Shown here one piece after another: positions 26,951 through 36,628 of a stretch of 64,000 bases of DNA. Below the pieces are notes generated by a model. That model searched no databases and was not told where the DNA came from. It saw nothing but the letters and a program-made list of their open reading frames with translations. The DNA is from Methylophilaceae bacterium (lineage in GTDB: Bacteria > Pseudomonadota > Gammaproteobacteria > Burkholderiales > Methylophilaceae). The stretch spans positions 1-64,000 of the forward strand of contig JAFMCB010000002.1 in the NCBI GenBank assembly GCA_017858095.1. Direction: 5' to 3'. The position numbers and the translations under genes are program-made. Within the stretch, counting starts at the first letter, position 1. Every line of letters begins with the position of its first letter.

Positions 26951-27562
26951 TTATTTAATTTTTATAAGCAATTCGTTTCTGCGCAAGAAGGGTAAAGTCC
27001 ATGGAGGGTCATAGCGAGCAATTTGAACGTTGCCATCTAACTCATAATTATTCTTAATAATGTATTTATTTAACAAATCAATTTTTTCATTAAAGCTTGA
27101 TTCTCTTACCAAGCCAGAGAATATAATGACTGCATAGGTTTCAGAATCCTTTGCAATGATTTTAATTGATGTATTGTTTGGCCGAGGTAAATTATCTAAT
27201 GAATACTCTGATGGCATTACAAAAGAGATTAACCATGCATGCTCATTTTTCTCAGAAATAACGGGAGCTGTCATTGCAATTTTTTTATTCTCAATTGAAC
27301 TGATGACGGGAGCTGTCATTTCAATTTTGCTCGATTCATTGTTAGTTGAAGTATTATTGCCAAAAATAAAATCAGCTAATAATTTAAAACCAGCACTTGT
27401 TGCATCATCATAGGAACCCTTGACTTTTACCTCTGCAATAATTTTTGGTGCATAGCTTCTAATTTCAAAATCACCCTCTTTTTTAATTAAAGAAAATTCT
27501 GGCTCTTCTGTTGCCATAACGAGATAGGGTAAAAGTAATAGAAGTAAAAAGTTTAATCGCAT
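26951..27562 (-). CDS. SOUL family haem-binding protein, exported
   Basis: 203 residues with a signal peptide (MRLNFLLLLLLPYLVMA). SOUL/HEBP fold: EEPEFSLIKKEGDFEIRSYAP, then FKLLADFIFGNN, two KIEMTAPVIS / KIAMTAPVIS repeats around residues 83-102, a FVMPSEYSLDNLPRPN block near 115-130 and a final YDPPWTLPFLRRNELLI. Related proteins bind haem or porphyrin; role in bacteria is poorly known. Its ATG overlaps the plsC stop region (TAAATG), so it ends an operon that starts at the radical SAM gene. Confidence 0.87.
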   Translation of the reverse strand: MRLNFLLLLLLPYLVMATEEPEFSLIKKEGDFEIRSYAPKIIAEVKVKGSYDDATSAGFKLLADFIFGNNTSTNNESSKIEMTAPVISSIENKKIAMTAPVISEKNEHAWLISFVMPSEYSLDNLPRPNNTSIKIIAKDSETYAVIIFSGLVRESSFNEKIDLLNKYIIKNNYELDGNVQIARYDPPWTLPFLRRNELLIKIK

Positions 27563-28252
27563 TTATGTATTTGTCATATGTTTAATTCTTAAATAAGCAT
27601 CGCGAGCGATACTTTTTCGATCCTTTAAGTTATTAATAGGAACATGAATAGTAACCTGAGCAGATAAATTATTGTTTTTTATAATTGTAAAAAATGATTT
27701 AAACAAATTTATATTGCCATAATAACTGCATACTAGTGTGGGAGTTTTATCTTGAAAATATTGAATACTGATGGGGAGAACTTCATACGTGCTGTATGCG
27801 ACTGATTCAAATAAATTTGTTTTGAATGGTAAGACAGAAAAACCATCACCAGCTTTTCCTTCAGGAAAAAAACAAACACTTGTCTTTTCTAATGCTTGTT
27901 TAATTTTATAATTAATTTTTTTTAAATGATTAAATGACCCTCGGTCAATAAATATTGTATTAGCAGCAAAGGTAAGAAAATTTATAAAAGGCCAGCGTTT
28001 AATTTCTTTAGTAGCAATAAAACTAACTGGAGACAGTGAATTTATAATAACGATATCCAGCCAAGAGACATGATTAGAAACAATTAAATAATTTTTCTCT
28101 TTTGTAAATTTTTCTAAATTTAAATTGGTAATGATTGTGATTCGTAATGCTTTTAAAACTAGTTGCGACCAACTTCTGATAATCTTTTTTTTACTCATTT
28201 GGCTGAACAAAAAAAGACTTGGACTGATAACTAGCCCTGCGATAAATAACAA
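27563..28252 (-). CDS. plsC: 1-acyl-sn-glycerol-3-phosphate acyltransferase (PlsC family)
   Basis: About 229 residues from a TTG; the hydrophobic N-terminus seems to continue upstream towards the actP stop codon (CTG or ATT codons at 28276-28271), so the true start is uncertain. The catalytic motif HX4D is in VSNHVSWLDI near residue 56-65, the glycerol-phosphate motif is FIDRG near 97-101, and FPEGKAGDG near 124-132 replaces the common FPEGTRS. It acylates lysophosphatidate to phosphatidate in the inner membrane, or is one of several paralogous acyltransferases. It lies between actP and SOUL. Confidence 0.82.
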   Translation of the reverse strand: MLFIAGLVISPSLFLFSQMSKKKIIRSWSQLVLKALRITIITNLNLEKFTKEKNYLIVSNHVSWLDIVIINSLSPVSFIATKEIKRWPFINFLTFAANTIFIDRGSFNHLKKINYKIKQALEKTSVCFFPEGKAGDGFSVLPFKTNLFESVAYSTYEVLPISIQYFQDKTPTLVCSYYGNINLFKSFFTIIKNNNLSAQVTIHVPINNLKDRKSIARDAYLRIKHMTNT

Positions 28253-28272
28253 TAAAACTAAAATACTCTTAA

Positions 28273-29853
28273 TCAGTGAGGCGATCCTTTTTCAATACCT
28301 ATGCCAGTTTGCGATCTAAAGAACTGATCATCAAATGAAATTCTTTCAGCGGTTGCTTGTTTTGATTTATCAGTAATTGAGAATAGCCAAATTCCAACAA
28401 AAGTAACAAGCATGGAAAATAATGCAGGATATTTATATGGAAAAATTGCTGTGCTATTTTTTAAAATATCTACCCAAACCACAGGACCTAATATAACTAA
28501 GATAATAGCCGTAATTAATCCTGCAGAACCACCAACAACCGCACCTCTGGTTGATAATTTTTTCCAGTAAATTGAAAGTAACAGGATTGGAAAGTTAGTA
28601 CTCGCGGCAATGGCAAAAGCTAAACCCACCATAAAGGCAACATTTTGTTTTTCAAAAATAATACCGAGAAAAATTGCCAACGCACCTAAAGCAACCGTTG
28701 CATACTTTGATATTCGCATTTCTTTCTCTTCGGTGACGGCTTTTCCCAAAGCATTAGAATACAAATCATGTGAAATGGCTGATGCTCCAGCTAAAGTTAA
28801 GCCTGAAACAACCGCTAAAATCGTGGCAAATGCAACAGCAGAAATAAAACCTAATAAAAGATCACCACCAACTGCATGAGATAAATGGATGGCTGCCATA
28901 TTATTATTTCCTATTAAAGTTTTACCATCTAATTGCAGGTATTGTGGCTCATTAAGCACAAGAACAATGGCACCAAAACCAATAATGAACGTTAAAATAT
29001 AAAAATAACCAATAAATCCGGTTGCATAAACAACAGATTTTCTTGCCTCGACAGCATTTTTAACAGTAAAAAATCGCATTAATATATGGGGCAATCCAGC
29101 GGTACCAAACATCAGGGCAAGGCCTAAGGATATTGCGGAGATTGGGTCAGAAATTAATCCACCTGGCGCAAGAATAGCATCTAATTTTGGATGAGAGGCA
29201 ACTGCCTGGGCAAAGAAATCATTAAAGCTAAAATGAAATTGTGCCAACACTAAGAAAGCAATGACAGTTGCTCCTGAGAGCAATAAGATCGCTTTAATAA
29301 TTTGTACCCAGGTGGTTGCTAGCATTCCTCCAAAGGTGACATATAAAATCATTAATCCACCTACAATCGTAACTGCTGTCGCATAGGGCAAACCAAAAAG
29401 TAGCTCTATTAATTTTCCAGCACCTACCATTTGCGCGATAAGATAAAGAATTACAGTAAACAGCGAACCAAAAGCTGCGAGGGTGCGAATAGGCTTTTGC
29501 TGTAATCGAAAAGAGGCAACATCTGCGAAAGTATACTTCCCTAAATTTCTCAGGGGCTCTGCAATTAATAGAAGAATAATAGGCCATCCTACTAAAAAGC
29601 CAATGGAATAAATTAGCCCATCAAATCCAGTTAAAAAGACCAGGCCTGATATGCCTAAAAAAGATGCGGCTGACATAAAATCACCAGAAATTGCTAATCC
29701 ATTTTGTAAGCCAGTAATATTTCCACCCGCGGTATAAAAACCACTGGCTGTTTTTGATTTATTTGATGCCCAATAAGTAATCATCAGCGTGACAGCCACA
29801 AAAGCGGTAAACATGATGATGGCAGTTACATTTGTGTTGGAATCAATTTGCAT
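28273..29853 (-). CDS. Sodium:solute symporter, acetate type (ActP-like)
   Basis: 526 residues with about 13 membrane helices. SSS family: [15 protein letters not shown] near 53-67, FADVASFRL near 108, the sodium-binding stretch [28 protein letters not shown] near 335-362. It matches the cation/acetate symporter ActP more than proline or pantothenate carriers. The DUF485 gene directly upstream is the usual partner (YjcH). Acetate or short-chain carboxylate uptake is likely; the substrate is not proven by sequence. The preceding gene ends one base before its start. Confidence 0.87.
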   Translation of the reverse strand: MQIDSNTNVTAIIMFTAFVAVTLMITYWASNKSKTASGFYTAGGNITGLQNGLAISGDFMSAASFLGISGLVFLTGFDGLIYSIGFLVGWPIILLLIAEPLRNLGKYTFADVASFRLQQKPIRTLAAFGSLFTVILYLIAQMVGAGKLIELLFGLPYATAVTIVGGLMILYVTFGGMLATTWVQIIKAILLLSGATVIAFLVLAQFHFSFNDFFAQAVASHPKLDAILAPGGLISDPISAISLGLALMFGTAGLPHILMRFFTVKNAVEARKSVVYATGFIGYFYILTFIIGFGAIVLVLNEPQYLQLDGKTLIGNNNMAAIHLSHAVGGDLLLGFISAVAFATILAVVSGLTLAGASAISHDLYSNALGKAVTEEKEMRISKYATVALGALAIFLGIIFEKQNVAFMVGLAFAIAASTNFPILLLSIYWKKLSTRGAVVGGSAGLITAIILVILGPVVWVDILKNSTAIFPYKYPALFSMLVTFVGIWLFSITDKSKQATAERISFDDQFFRSQTGIGIEKGSPH

Positions 29854-29854
29854 A

Positions 29855-30136
29855 TTATTTTAATTGAAGCTGAATTTTTTTTATCAGAGGCTCTAATTTT
29901 TTATTGGCTTGATAAACGTAAATTAAAGTAACAGCAAAAATAAGCAAAATTAGGATAAAACCCAATACTATGCCCATTGAAAAAAAACTATTGCCTATTA
30001 ATTGCCCAAAAAAACTTGGGTAAAAAGCAATAACAGATATAAAGGAGAAATAGGCAATTATGGTTATAGACAATAAGAAGAAGATGATTTTTTTTCTAGC
30101 AATGAGTAATTGTTGATAGGCTTTACTATCTCTCAT
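29855..30136 (-). CDS. DUF485 membrane protein, YjcH-like
   Basis: 93 residues with two membrane helices (about 17-37 and 52-76) separated by the [12 protein letters not shown] loop that marks DUF485. Such proteins are encoded next to ActP symporters and may aid them. It overlaps the end of the PQQ-fold gene by 4 bases (ATGA) and is followed directly by the symporter gene. Confidence 0.87.
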   Translation of the reverse strand: MRDSKAYQQLLIARKKIIFFLLSITIIAYFSFISVIAFYPSFFGQLIGNSFFSMGIVLGFILILLIFAVTLIYVYQANKKLEPLIKKIQLQLK

Positions 30137-31875
30137 TTTTCATCCAAGGCATAAACATTAATAAAATCACCTTGCTTGTAGCCTAGGATTTTATTTCCCC
30201 CAGCAACAACTGCAATATATTGTTTACCATCAATCATGTATGAAATGGCAGGGGCATTTACTCCAGCATTAGTTTTATGTGTCCATAATAATTCACCGGT
30301 TAGTGCATTTAGAGCATTAAAGCTTCCATTTCCTTCACCGACAAAAACTAAATTACCTTGCGTGGCAAGCGTTCCTCCAACCAAAGGATCTTCTGTGTCA
30401 TGCTGCCATAAAATTTTTCCAGTAGATAAATCTATAGCTGACAAGATTCCCCATTGATCCTCGTCGGCTGGTTCCGAGGATACGTATCTTTGCGTATTTT
30501 CGCCGATATATTTCTCATGCAGGGTATATTTAATCGGCGCATGAATTGCAGAAACAAACGCGATATGCCGATCAACATTGATACTAACGGGCGACCAATT
30601 CGATCCACCTAAAATACCAGGGTAGATGATAGTTCCTGCCTCTGTTGCCTCGGCAAACATATTTTTTTGAGGAACAAATGCGTCAGATTTTAATATTAAT
30701 TCACCGGTATTACGATGGTGTATATAAAGCCAACCTGTTTTACCAGCTTGACCTACAGCTGGCACAATCTTATTATCTACTATGGTGTGAAATAAAACAG
30801 GCGGACTAGCAACATCATAACCCCACAAGTCATGAGGGACTTGCTGGTAATGCCATTTTAATTTTCCAGTATTGGCATCCAAAGCAAGCAAGGAAACAGT
30901 ATAAAGGTTGTCACCGGGTCTTGTTTCTCCGCTCATTTGTGGCGAGGGATTACCCGTTCCAAAGAATAAAGTATGTGTATCTTTATCTATGGCGGGGGTT
31001 GTCCAAGCAGAACCACCCCCAAATTTTGCAGCATCTGGATAAGTCGCTAAACTTTCTTTCTCATACATTAGATCTCGATTCAGCACCTCACCATCCTTGG
31101 TATAGTTACTCATCTCACCTTCCCAGCCAATTTCAGCAATAGTATTAAATTGCCATATTTGCTGACCTGAATAAATATCATAGGCAGCTAGGAATCCGGA
31201 TCTGCCAAATCCATTATTTATTCCAACAACTGCATTCAATGATTGGTCTTCTGTATTATCAATATGTAATCCATAACCTACGCCAGTGATACCAATAATC
31301 ACTTTATTTTCATAAACAATAGGCGCCATATTGATACCAACTCCAGTGCCGCCGCTCATTTTTTTTTGCCGATTTGGATCGTCGATAGCTAGTTGATCAA
31401 TAGACTCGGTTACCCCAAGATTATCTGCAATATTGATATCCCAAAGTTTTTGTCCTGTTTTAATATTTAATGATATTAGTCTTGCATCAACGGTGCCCAT
31501 AAAGAGTTGTTGATCATGAATTGCCACACCTCTATTTGCAGGTCCGCAACACATGCCCCATTCTTTATTGCGATCATGTTCATAACGCCACAATTCTTTT
31601 CCAGTTTTTGCGTTGATTGCAATAACATGATTAAAAGGTAAGGATACAAACATGACGCCATCTTTCATGATCGGTGTTGCTTGAAAGGTACCTCTTATTC
31701 CAGTTCGATATTGCCAAGCTAATTTTAGTTGGCCAATGTTATTAACATTGATTTGATCTAATCTCGCATAACGCTGATTATTTAGGTCATTGCCATAGGT
31801 TGCCCACTCGACATCCTGTTTTTGACAGCCGCCAATTAGGAAAGTGATGGTAATAAGTAAAATAATAATTTTCAT
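30133..31875 (-). CDS. PQQ-dehydrogenase-like lipoprotein with a non-standard active site
   Basis: 580 residues. A lipoprotein signal (MKIIILLITITFLIGGC, lipobox Cys17) precedes an eight-bladed quinoprotein propeller with repeated TGKxxW motifs (residues 91-96, 140-145, 236-241, 336-341). PQQ-pocket features are kept: the vicinal cysteines 109-110 (GMCCGP), Trp291 and Asn309 in FGTGNP. By alignment to methanol dehydrogenase from memory, the catalytic Asp (WDYA/WDYD) is Gly352 in HDLWGYD, and the calcium-ligand Glu (GAELGVRG) is replaced near Gly222. An Asp is present at 354, the extra lanthanide-ligand position of XoxF. There is no haem-c motif. It is either a divergent dehydrogenase or a PQQ-binding non-enzyme. 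It abuts the radical SAM gene (TAAATG). Confidence 0.8.
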   Translation of the reverse strand: MKIIILLITITFLIGGCQKQDVEWATYGNDLNNQRYARLDQINVNNIGQLKLAWQYRTGIRGTFQATPIMKDGVMFVSLPFNHVIAINAKTGKELWRYEHDRNKEWGMCCGPANRGVAIHDQQLFMGTVDARLISLNIKTGQKLWDINIADNLGVTESIDQLAIDDPNRQKKMSGGTGVGINMAPIVYENKVIIGITGVGYGLHIDNTEDQSLNAVVGINNGFGRSGFLAAYDIYSGQQIWQFNTIAEIGWEGEMSNYTKDGEVLNRDLMYEKESLATYPDAAKFGGGSAWTTPAIDKDTHTLFFGTGNPSPQMSGETRPGDNLYTVSLLALDANTGKLKWHYQQVPHDLWGYDVASPPVLFHTIVDNKIVPAVGQAGKTGWLYIHHRNTGELILKSDAFVPQKNMFAEATEAGTIIYPGILGGSNWSPVSINVDRHIAFVSAIHAPIKYTLHEKYIGENTQRYVSSEPADEDQWGILSAIDLSTGKILWQHDTEDPLVGGTLATQGNLVFVGEGNGSFNALNALTGELLWTHKTNAGVNAPAISYMIDGKQYIAVVAGGNKILGYKQGDFINVYALDEK

Positions 31876-32706
31876 TTAGCTAAATGTGAAAATAGGTATG
31901 GAAAGAGTATCCATTTTATCAGCAATCTGAGTCATTTCTTGATTCGTGAGTCTTTCTAGAGTGAAAGCTGTTTTTTGCTCTGTGGGCCGAGCAAGGCTAT
32001 ATAAATGAATACTGTTTATTTGATTTTCATAGGGCTTAAGAAAATTAACATAGTCCTGGATTTCATTTGCACTTGGGAGCTGATTGTTAATTTTAGTTAG
32101 ACAGGTTTGAATAATTGTTGGTGATACAGCAAGGGCTGATTCAAGATTTTTTTTTATCTGCTTCGTCGTTAAGTTAACCTGATTAATGATTTTAATTTTA
32201 TCACTCTGGGTGGAATCGATTTTAAACCAGATTTCTTTTTCAAGAGATAGGCCTCGCCATGCAGCGGCTATTTCTTTTTTGTATAAATAGCTACCATTGG
32301 TAATGAGCCTGATTTTTATATCACTGGCAAGCTTATAAAAATCAAATTCTTCTTTAATTATTGTAATAACATTACTAAATTCTTTGCAAGCTGTCGGCTC
32401 TCCGTTACCTGAAAGCGCAATATCTTTAAATACCGTATTTGCATCTGTATGCTTATCTATAAAATCACCTTCAATTATTTTTTTTAGCCACTGTTTTAAT
32501 TCAGATTTAAGTTGATCTAAATTGATGGGTTCAGGCTTACCTCTTTTTAAATCAGGTACTTCACAATATATGCACTGCCAATTACATGCATTATTGGTGT
32601 TTAAATTTATACCTAATGATAACCCGCCCGCTCTTCTTGATACGACGGGGTATACATAGCGACTGTTAAAAATATCGCGACTGTGATTTGTGACAATGAG
32701 TTTCAT
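31876..32706 (-). CDS. Radical SAM protein of unknown substrate
   Basis: 276 residues. The radical SAM cluster motif CNWQCIYC (Cys-x3-Cys-x2-Cys) is at about residues 41-48, preceded by GGLSLGINLNTNNA. SALSGNGEPTACKEF near 114-127 is the SAM-binding GGEP-like motif. LITNGSYL and IKINNQ-type strands of the barrel follow. No extra Fe-S cysteine motif is obvious. The family is common in proteobacteria, but I know no assigned function. The stop codon is directly followed by the ATG of the PQQ-fold lipoprotein gene, so the two are translated together and may be linked in function; it is not a recognisable PqqE. Confidence 0.78.
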   Translation of the reverse strand: MKLIVTNHSRDIFNSRYVYPVVSRRAGGLSLGINLNTNNACNWQCIYCEVPDLKRGKPEPINLDQLKSELKQWLKKIIEGDFIDKHTDANTVFKDIALSGNGEPTACKEFSNVITIIKEEFDFYKLASDIKIRLITNGSYLYKKEIAAAWRGLSLEKEIWFKIDSTQSDKIKIINQVNLTTKQIKKNLESALAVSPTIIQTCLTKINNQLPSANEIQDYVNFLKPYENQINSIHLYSLARPTEQKTAFTLERLTNQEMTQIADKMDTLSIPIFTFS

Positions 32707-32806
32707 AATAAAAAAAATTTATAAATTATGATACGTTATTTAAACGAATAGTTCGCATGATCCAGAAAAGTGGTATCCAGATCATTAAAGATGAGCAGCA
32801 TAGCGG

Positions 32807-33439
32807 TTAATTTTTATGGAACCACATTCTTCTTAGCGTCCCATCTTTATCGACTATAGAATGTTTTAATGCACCAAGGATATGAAAAATTAAAATTAGC
32901 AATAACAGTTGCCCAAAGATTTCATGAAATTCATAGAAGAGTTCTCGCATGGGCGTTGAATCTATACCAGGTAGAATTTTAATTCCAAACCATTTAACTC
33001 CATATTTACTACCAATGGACATCAAAATACCTGTCAATGGAATTAGAATCATTAGTAAATACAATCCATGATGTGCGGCGGTAGCAAAACGTTTTTCCCA
33101 TGGCTTCATACTTGATAATAACGCAGGCGGTTTATGGGTAAAACGCCAGAAAATTCGAAAAAGCACAAATACAAAAAGTGTAACCCCAATGGATTTGTGA
33201 AAATTAAAATAAAAAGAGCGAGGTGACTCTGCTTCAGTGACCTCCCAGCTGTAAATACCAAGATTAAAAATATCAAAACTGATTTGTTTTGGAGCCTCTT
33301 TTGGTATATCTGTCATAAATATGCCAAGGATTAACATAAATATAATTGCAAGACCAATGAGCCAGTGAAGGAGGATAGCAACGTTATTGTATTGTTGCGA
33401 TTTGTCTGAGAATGAGTAATTCTTTTTTACTTTTGCCAT
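32807..33439 (-). CDS. Cytochrome b561-type membrane protein
   Basis: 210 residues with four membrane helices. Histidines placed to bind two b-type haems: LLHWLIG (about His25), FYFNFHKSIG (about His80), AAHHGLYL (about 125-126) and FHEIFG / LIFHILGALKH near the end. This is the bacterial cytochrome b561 / YceJ group, which oxidises quinol or passes electrons between periplasmic redox partners and the quinone pool. It is divergent from the metallohydrolase gene. With PQQ-related genes nearby it could be an electron outlet of a quinoprotein chain; this is inference. Confidence 0.85.
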   Translation of the reverse strand: MAKVKKNYSFSDKSQQYNNVAILLHWLIGLAIIFMLILGIFMTDIPKEAPKQISFDIFNLGIYSWEVTEAESPRSFYFNFHKSIGVTLFVFVLFRIFWRFTHKPPALLSSMKPWEKRFATAAHHGLYLLMILIPLTGILMSIGSKYGVKWFGIKILPGIDSTPMRELFYEFHEIFGQLLLLILIFHILGALKHSIVDKDGTLRRMWFHKN

Positions 33440-33496
33440 CAGTATTCCTAATTAAAATACTTTTCAAGTTTAATGTGTTCATGTTTAAATGGAAAG

Positions 33497-34414
33497 ATGA
33501 AAACCAAGATTCTTTTTATTTTCTTGCAATTTTTTTTATGCTTTGAGTTGTTGGCTCAGCTCAATATGGTTGAGGTGCAACCGGGTTTATTTGTTCATCA
33601 GGGTAAACATTTAGATATTGAGGAAGGGTATGACGGCGATATATGCAATATTGGATTTATTATTGGCAAGCAATCAATAGCCGTTATAGATACAGGTGGT
33701 AATTTAAAGATTGGGCAAGATCTTCTATCTGAAATTCGTCGTCGTTCCGATTTACCGATTCATTACGTGATTAATACTCATGTTCATCTCGATCATATTT
33801 ATGGCAATGCAGCCTTTTTAGAGGAGGGAGCAACTTACCTTGGCCATGAAAACCTTCCCAAGGCAATGCAATTAAGAAAAGCATTTTATGAAAAATTAAA
33901 TTTAGATTTTATGGGTATTAAGTCAAATGAGTCCATCCAAATTCCGCCTTCGCAAACCATTAAAACCAACGAGGAAATAATAATAGATCTGGGAGACCGC
34001 CCACTTAAAATAAAAGCTTTTCCAGAGGCTCATACGAATACGGATATTACTATTTTGGATATCAATAGCAAGACATTATGGACGGGTGATTTATTATTTG
34101 TGGAGCGAACCCCCGTGATTGATGGGGACATTCATGGCTTTATTGATGTTTTGAGTGCACTTGAAAAAGAAAATTATAATATGGTTGTCCCCGGCCATGG
34201 AACACCCTCAAAGAATCCTGAGCAGGCCTTTGCAAAAATAAAAGCATACCTAAAAAAATTACGCGATGAAATTAGGCTTGCGATTGATAGTGGAATGGGA
34301 CTCGATGAAGCGACGCAGACGTTAGTTCAGGATGAATCAACTAATTGGGTGTTGTTCAATATTCAAAATGCAAGAAATATAAATCGTGTTTTCCCTATGA
34401 TGGAGTGGGAATAG
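33497..34414 (+). CDS. Exported MBL-fold metallohydrolase, quinoprotein-relay type
   Basis: 305 residues from the ATG at 33497, chosen for GGAAAG just upstream and a clean signal peptide (MKTKILFIFLQFFLCFELLA). Metallo-beta-lactamase fold with zinc motif HVHLDH at about 96-101, His at PEAHTNTD near 176, Asp at TGDLLF near 197 and His at PGHG near 240. It resembles the SoxH-related quinoprotein relay system zinc metallohydrolases, which are found with PQQ dehydrogenases; the match is from memory. It sits between cytochrome b561 and DoxX and supports a periplasmic quinone/thiol redox function for the locus. Substrate unknown. Confidence 0.78.
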   Translation: MKTKILFIFLQFFLCFELLAQLNMVEVQPGLFVHQGKHLDIEEGYDGDICNIGFIIGKQSIAVIDTGGNLKIGQDLLSEIRRRSDLPIHYVINTHVHLDHIYGNAAFLEEGATYLGHENLPKAMQLRKAFYEKLNLDFMGIKSNESIQIPPSQTIKTNEEIIIDLGDRPLKIKAFPEAHTNTDITILDINSKTLWTGDLLFVERTPVIDGDIHGFIDVLSALEKENYNMVVPGHGTPSKNPEQAFAKIKAYLKKLRDEIRLAIDSGMGLDEATQTLVQDESTNWVLFNIQNARNINRVFPMMEWE

Positions 34415-34420
34415 GATAAT

Positions 34421-34864
34421 TTATTTTTTCTTTTTACGGTTCGCACAAACATTATCAAGACTTAAAGCCATCTGAGGATGGGCTGCCATATATAAGAACC
34501 CACCAAATAAAGACAAATATTGTAACCCCTTTAATAAAAGGTCCTGATATACCGAGGGAGAAACCTCAGTAGGTATATTTCCCATAAACATAAAATAAGT
34601 CAGCGCCCAGATTAAAGAATAAATGGCAAACACGTAGGAGGTTAACTTTATTTTAAAGCCAAGGATAAGAAAAATACCAAACACGAGTTGAACAAGAATA
34701 CTGATAGGTGCAAATATACCTGGCAATCCTTTAGACATAAGGTTGACTTGATATGCTTCGTAACCTTGAGGAGCATTTAAGATAAATTGAAGAATGAAGA
34801 GAATGCTTACAAAATATAAGCTACCTAGAAAAACTCTTGCAATCAGACCAATATATTTTTCCAC
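34421..34864 (-). CDS. DoxX family membrane protein
   Basis: 147 residues with four membrane helices (about 5-27, 50-72, 75-93, 112-130). DoxX family: GLIARVFLGSLYFVSI at the start, then GFGIFLILGFK-like and YLSLFGGFLYMA segments. Family members take part in quinone- or thiosulfate-linked redox processes in some organisms; here no partner DoxD domain is present. It converges on the metallohydrolase gene, with 6 bases between. Confidence 0.78.
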   Translation of the reverse strand: MEKYIGLIARVFLGSLYFVSILFILQFILNAPQGYEAYQVNLMSKGLPGIFAPISILVQLVFGIFLILGFKIKLTSYVFAIYSLIWALTYFMFMGNIPTEVSPSVYQDLLLKGLQYLSLFGGFLYMAAHPQMALSLDNVCANRKKKK

Positions 34865-34951
34865 AACAAATCCTTATTTTTAAATTTATAAATTATTCGA
34901 ATAATGCCTTTTTATTGATTTCTTCGCAACTATTGATTCGTAAAATTTTTT

Positions 34952-35986
34952 TTATAAACAAATTTCTTTAACAAGTTTTTTTATTGGACTCGGTAAGGCT
35001 GCATTTTCAATTTCATTTTGTTCAAGCCATAATCCATTCTCAATATCATTTAAAATATTCGGATTATCTATGTTTGCTAAATGATAGATCATCTCTAATT
35101 TGTAATGAGAAAATGTTGCTAGTTTTTTACCGCCTGTTACGACCTTATATTGCCCATCAAGATTCTTTATCATCCATATTTGCAATTCTTTTTTAGAGAT
35201 AAATTCGGGTAATGACCATAATCCTCTCCATACCGCCTGCTTTCTTCGCTTGATAAAAAAAATATTTTTTGCATTTTTTAGTATTAGGATATTTGTTTTT
35301 TTAAAGGGTAATTTTTTTACAGGTTTCTTGGCTGGAATTATTTGCGTTAAATTTTTTTGAAAGCTTTGACAGTTTTTTATTAACGGGCATTCTGTGCAGC
35401 GGGGTTTAGATCTAATACAAATTGTTGCGCCAAGGTCCATAATTGCTTGAGTGTAAATTTGAATATCATGTTTGGGTAAATTCTCTTGCGCGATTTGCCA
35501 TAATTTTTTTTCGACATTTGTTTTTCCTGACCATTCCTCTATCGCATAAAAACGACAGAAAACTCTTTTGACATTGCCATCCAGAATTGGGTAGTTTTGC
35601 TTGAATGAAAAAGCACAAATGGCACCTGCGGTTGAGCGACCAATGCCAGGTAATTGAATAATTTCTTCAAAATTACAGGGAAAGATTCCTTCATGCTTTG
35701 TTAGAATTATATTAGCTGCATCATAGAGATTTCTCGCCCGACTGTAGTAGCCTAAGCCGCTCCATAATTGCATGACGTGAGCTTCTTCAGCACGAGCCAG
35801 CGATGCAATATCAGGAAAGGTTTTGATAAATTTTTCAAAATATGGAATAACTGTTGCAACCTGCGTTTGTTGCAACATAATTTCTGATAACCAAATAAAA
35901 TACGGGTTTGTGGTATGTTGCCAAGGCAAGTTTTTTCGCCCATGGTTTGTGTGCCATTTGACAAGTGTTTTAGCAAAGGAGCTCAC
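34952..35986 (-). CDS. mutY: A/G-specific adenine DNA glycosylase
   Basis: 344 residues. Removes adenine mispaired with 8-oxoguanine. Catalytic Glu in SEIMLQQTQVATVIPYF near residue 35, helix-hairpin-helix LPGIGRSTAGAICAFSF near 115-131 and catalytic Asp in LDGNVKRVFCRF near 138. The [4Fe-4S] cysteines are CIRSKPRCTECPLIKNC (Cys-x6-Cys-x2-Cys-x5-Cys) near 192-208, and a C-terminal NUDIX-like domain with RKQAVWRGLWSLPEF recognises 8-oxoG. The start is GTG overlapping the exoD stop (GTGA), so it is translated from the thiC operon message. Confidence 0.94.
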   Translation of the reverse strand: MSSFAKTLVKWHTNHGRKNLPWQHTTNPYFIWLSEIMLQQTQVATVIPYFEKFIKTFPDIASLARAEEAHVMQLWSGLGYYSRARNLYDAANIILTKHEGIFPCNFEEIIQLPGIGRSTAGAICAFSFKQNYPILDGNVKRVFCRFYAIEEWSGKTNVEKKLWQIAQENLPKHDIQIYTQAIMDLGATICIRSKPRCTECPLIKNCQSFQKNLTQIIPAKKPVKKLPFKKTNILILKNAKNIFFIKRRKQAVWRGLWSLPEFISKKELQIWMIKNLDGQYKVVTGGKKLATFSHYKLEMIYHLANIDNPNILNDIENGLWLEQNEIENAALPSPIKKLVKEICL

Positions 35987-36627
35987 ACTAGGTTAGCCAT
36001 CCAATTAGGGAGATAATGTATGAGCTCAAGACCTAAAAGATAGATGCCAAAGAAAAAAATAGAAAAATAAAATACTGAGAAAATTAACCAAAAAATCGCA
36101 ATTAAAATAAATAACCCATCTTCTTCAAATTGGGCCAGTGTTACAAAAAGAATAGCTAAGCCTGGAAAAAAATTATTTAATGGCAGCACTCCGAAAGGAA
36201 TTGCCATTAAAATTCCACCTGCAACCATGATCCCTCCCTCAAATTTCAAGCCCGACGAACCATTTACCAAATGCCTTAATCTTGGTTTGGTAATTTTTTG
36301 ACTTAAGGTAATAATAAAAATACTTAATCGCGTGATACGACTCCAATTTTTTTCACTCAAGCGTAGGGTTAAAATTTTTTTCGGTAACAAAGGAGTTGGC
36401 TTCTTTTGTAAGATTTGCCATCCAAGGGCAGCAAAAGTCATCCCCCCTAAAACGCTGAGGGGCCCAACCGGAAAAGGTTGCATGAAAGGTAATACCAACA
36501 ACAGTGCGATAAGTGAGAATCCATAATGATCCAATTTTTGTAAAACTTCACGAATGGTGATGTCTTTTTTTTTTGCGAGTATCACAATTTCTTTGAGAAC
36601 CGGGATGAGTTCTGCGTAATTTTTCAT
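35983..36627 (-). CDS. ExoD-like membrane protein
   Basis: 214 residues from the ATG at 36627, one base after the uppP stop codon (TAAGATG); a longer frame would overlap uppP. Exopolysaccharide synthesis ExoD family: TIREVLQKLDHYGFSLIALLLVLPFMQPFPVGPLS, then four or more membrane helices. In rhizobia exoD affects exopolysaccharide production; the molecular role is unclear. It lies between uppP and mutY with start/stop overlaps on both sides. Confidence 0.82.
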   Translation of the reverse strand: MKNYAELIPVLKEIVILAKKKDITIREVLQKLDHYGFSLIALLLVLPFMQPFPVGPLSVLGGMTFAALGWQILQKKPTPLLPKKILTLRLSEKNWSRITRLSIFIITLSQKITKPRLRHLVNGSSGLKFEGGIMVAGGILMAIPFGVLPLNNFFPGLAILFVTLAQFEEDGLFILIAIFWLIFSVFYFSIFFFGIYLLGLELIHYLPNWMANLV

Positions 36628-36628
36628 C

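Noticed and set aside
30133-31875. Methanol dehydrogenase (MxaF or XoxF)
   Set aside because: It lacks the catalytic Asp and metal-ligand Glu by my alignment, has a lipoprotein signal, and has no cytochrome cL or MxaJ-type genes beside it.
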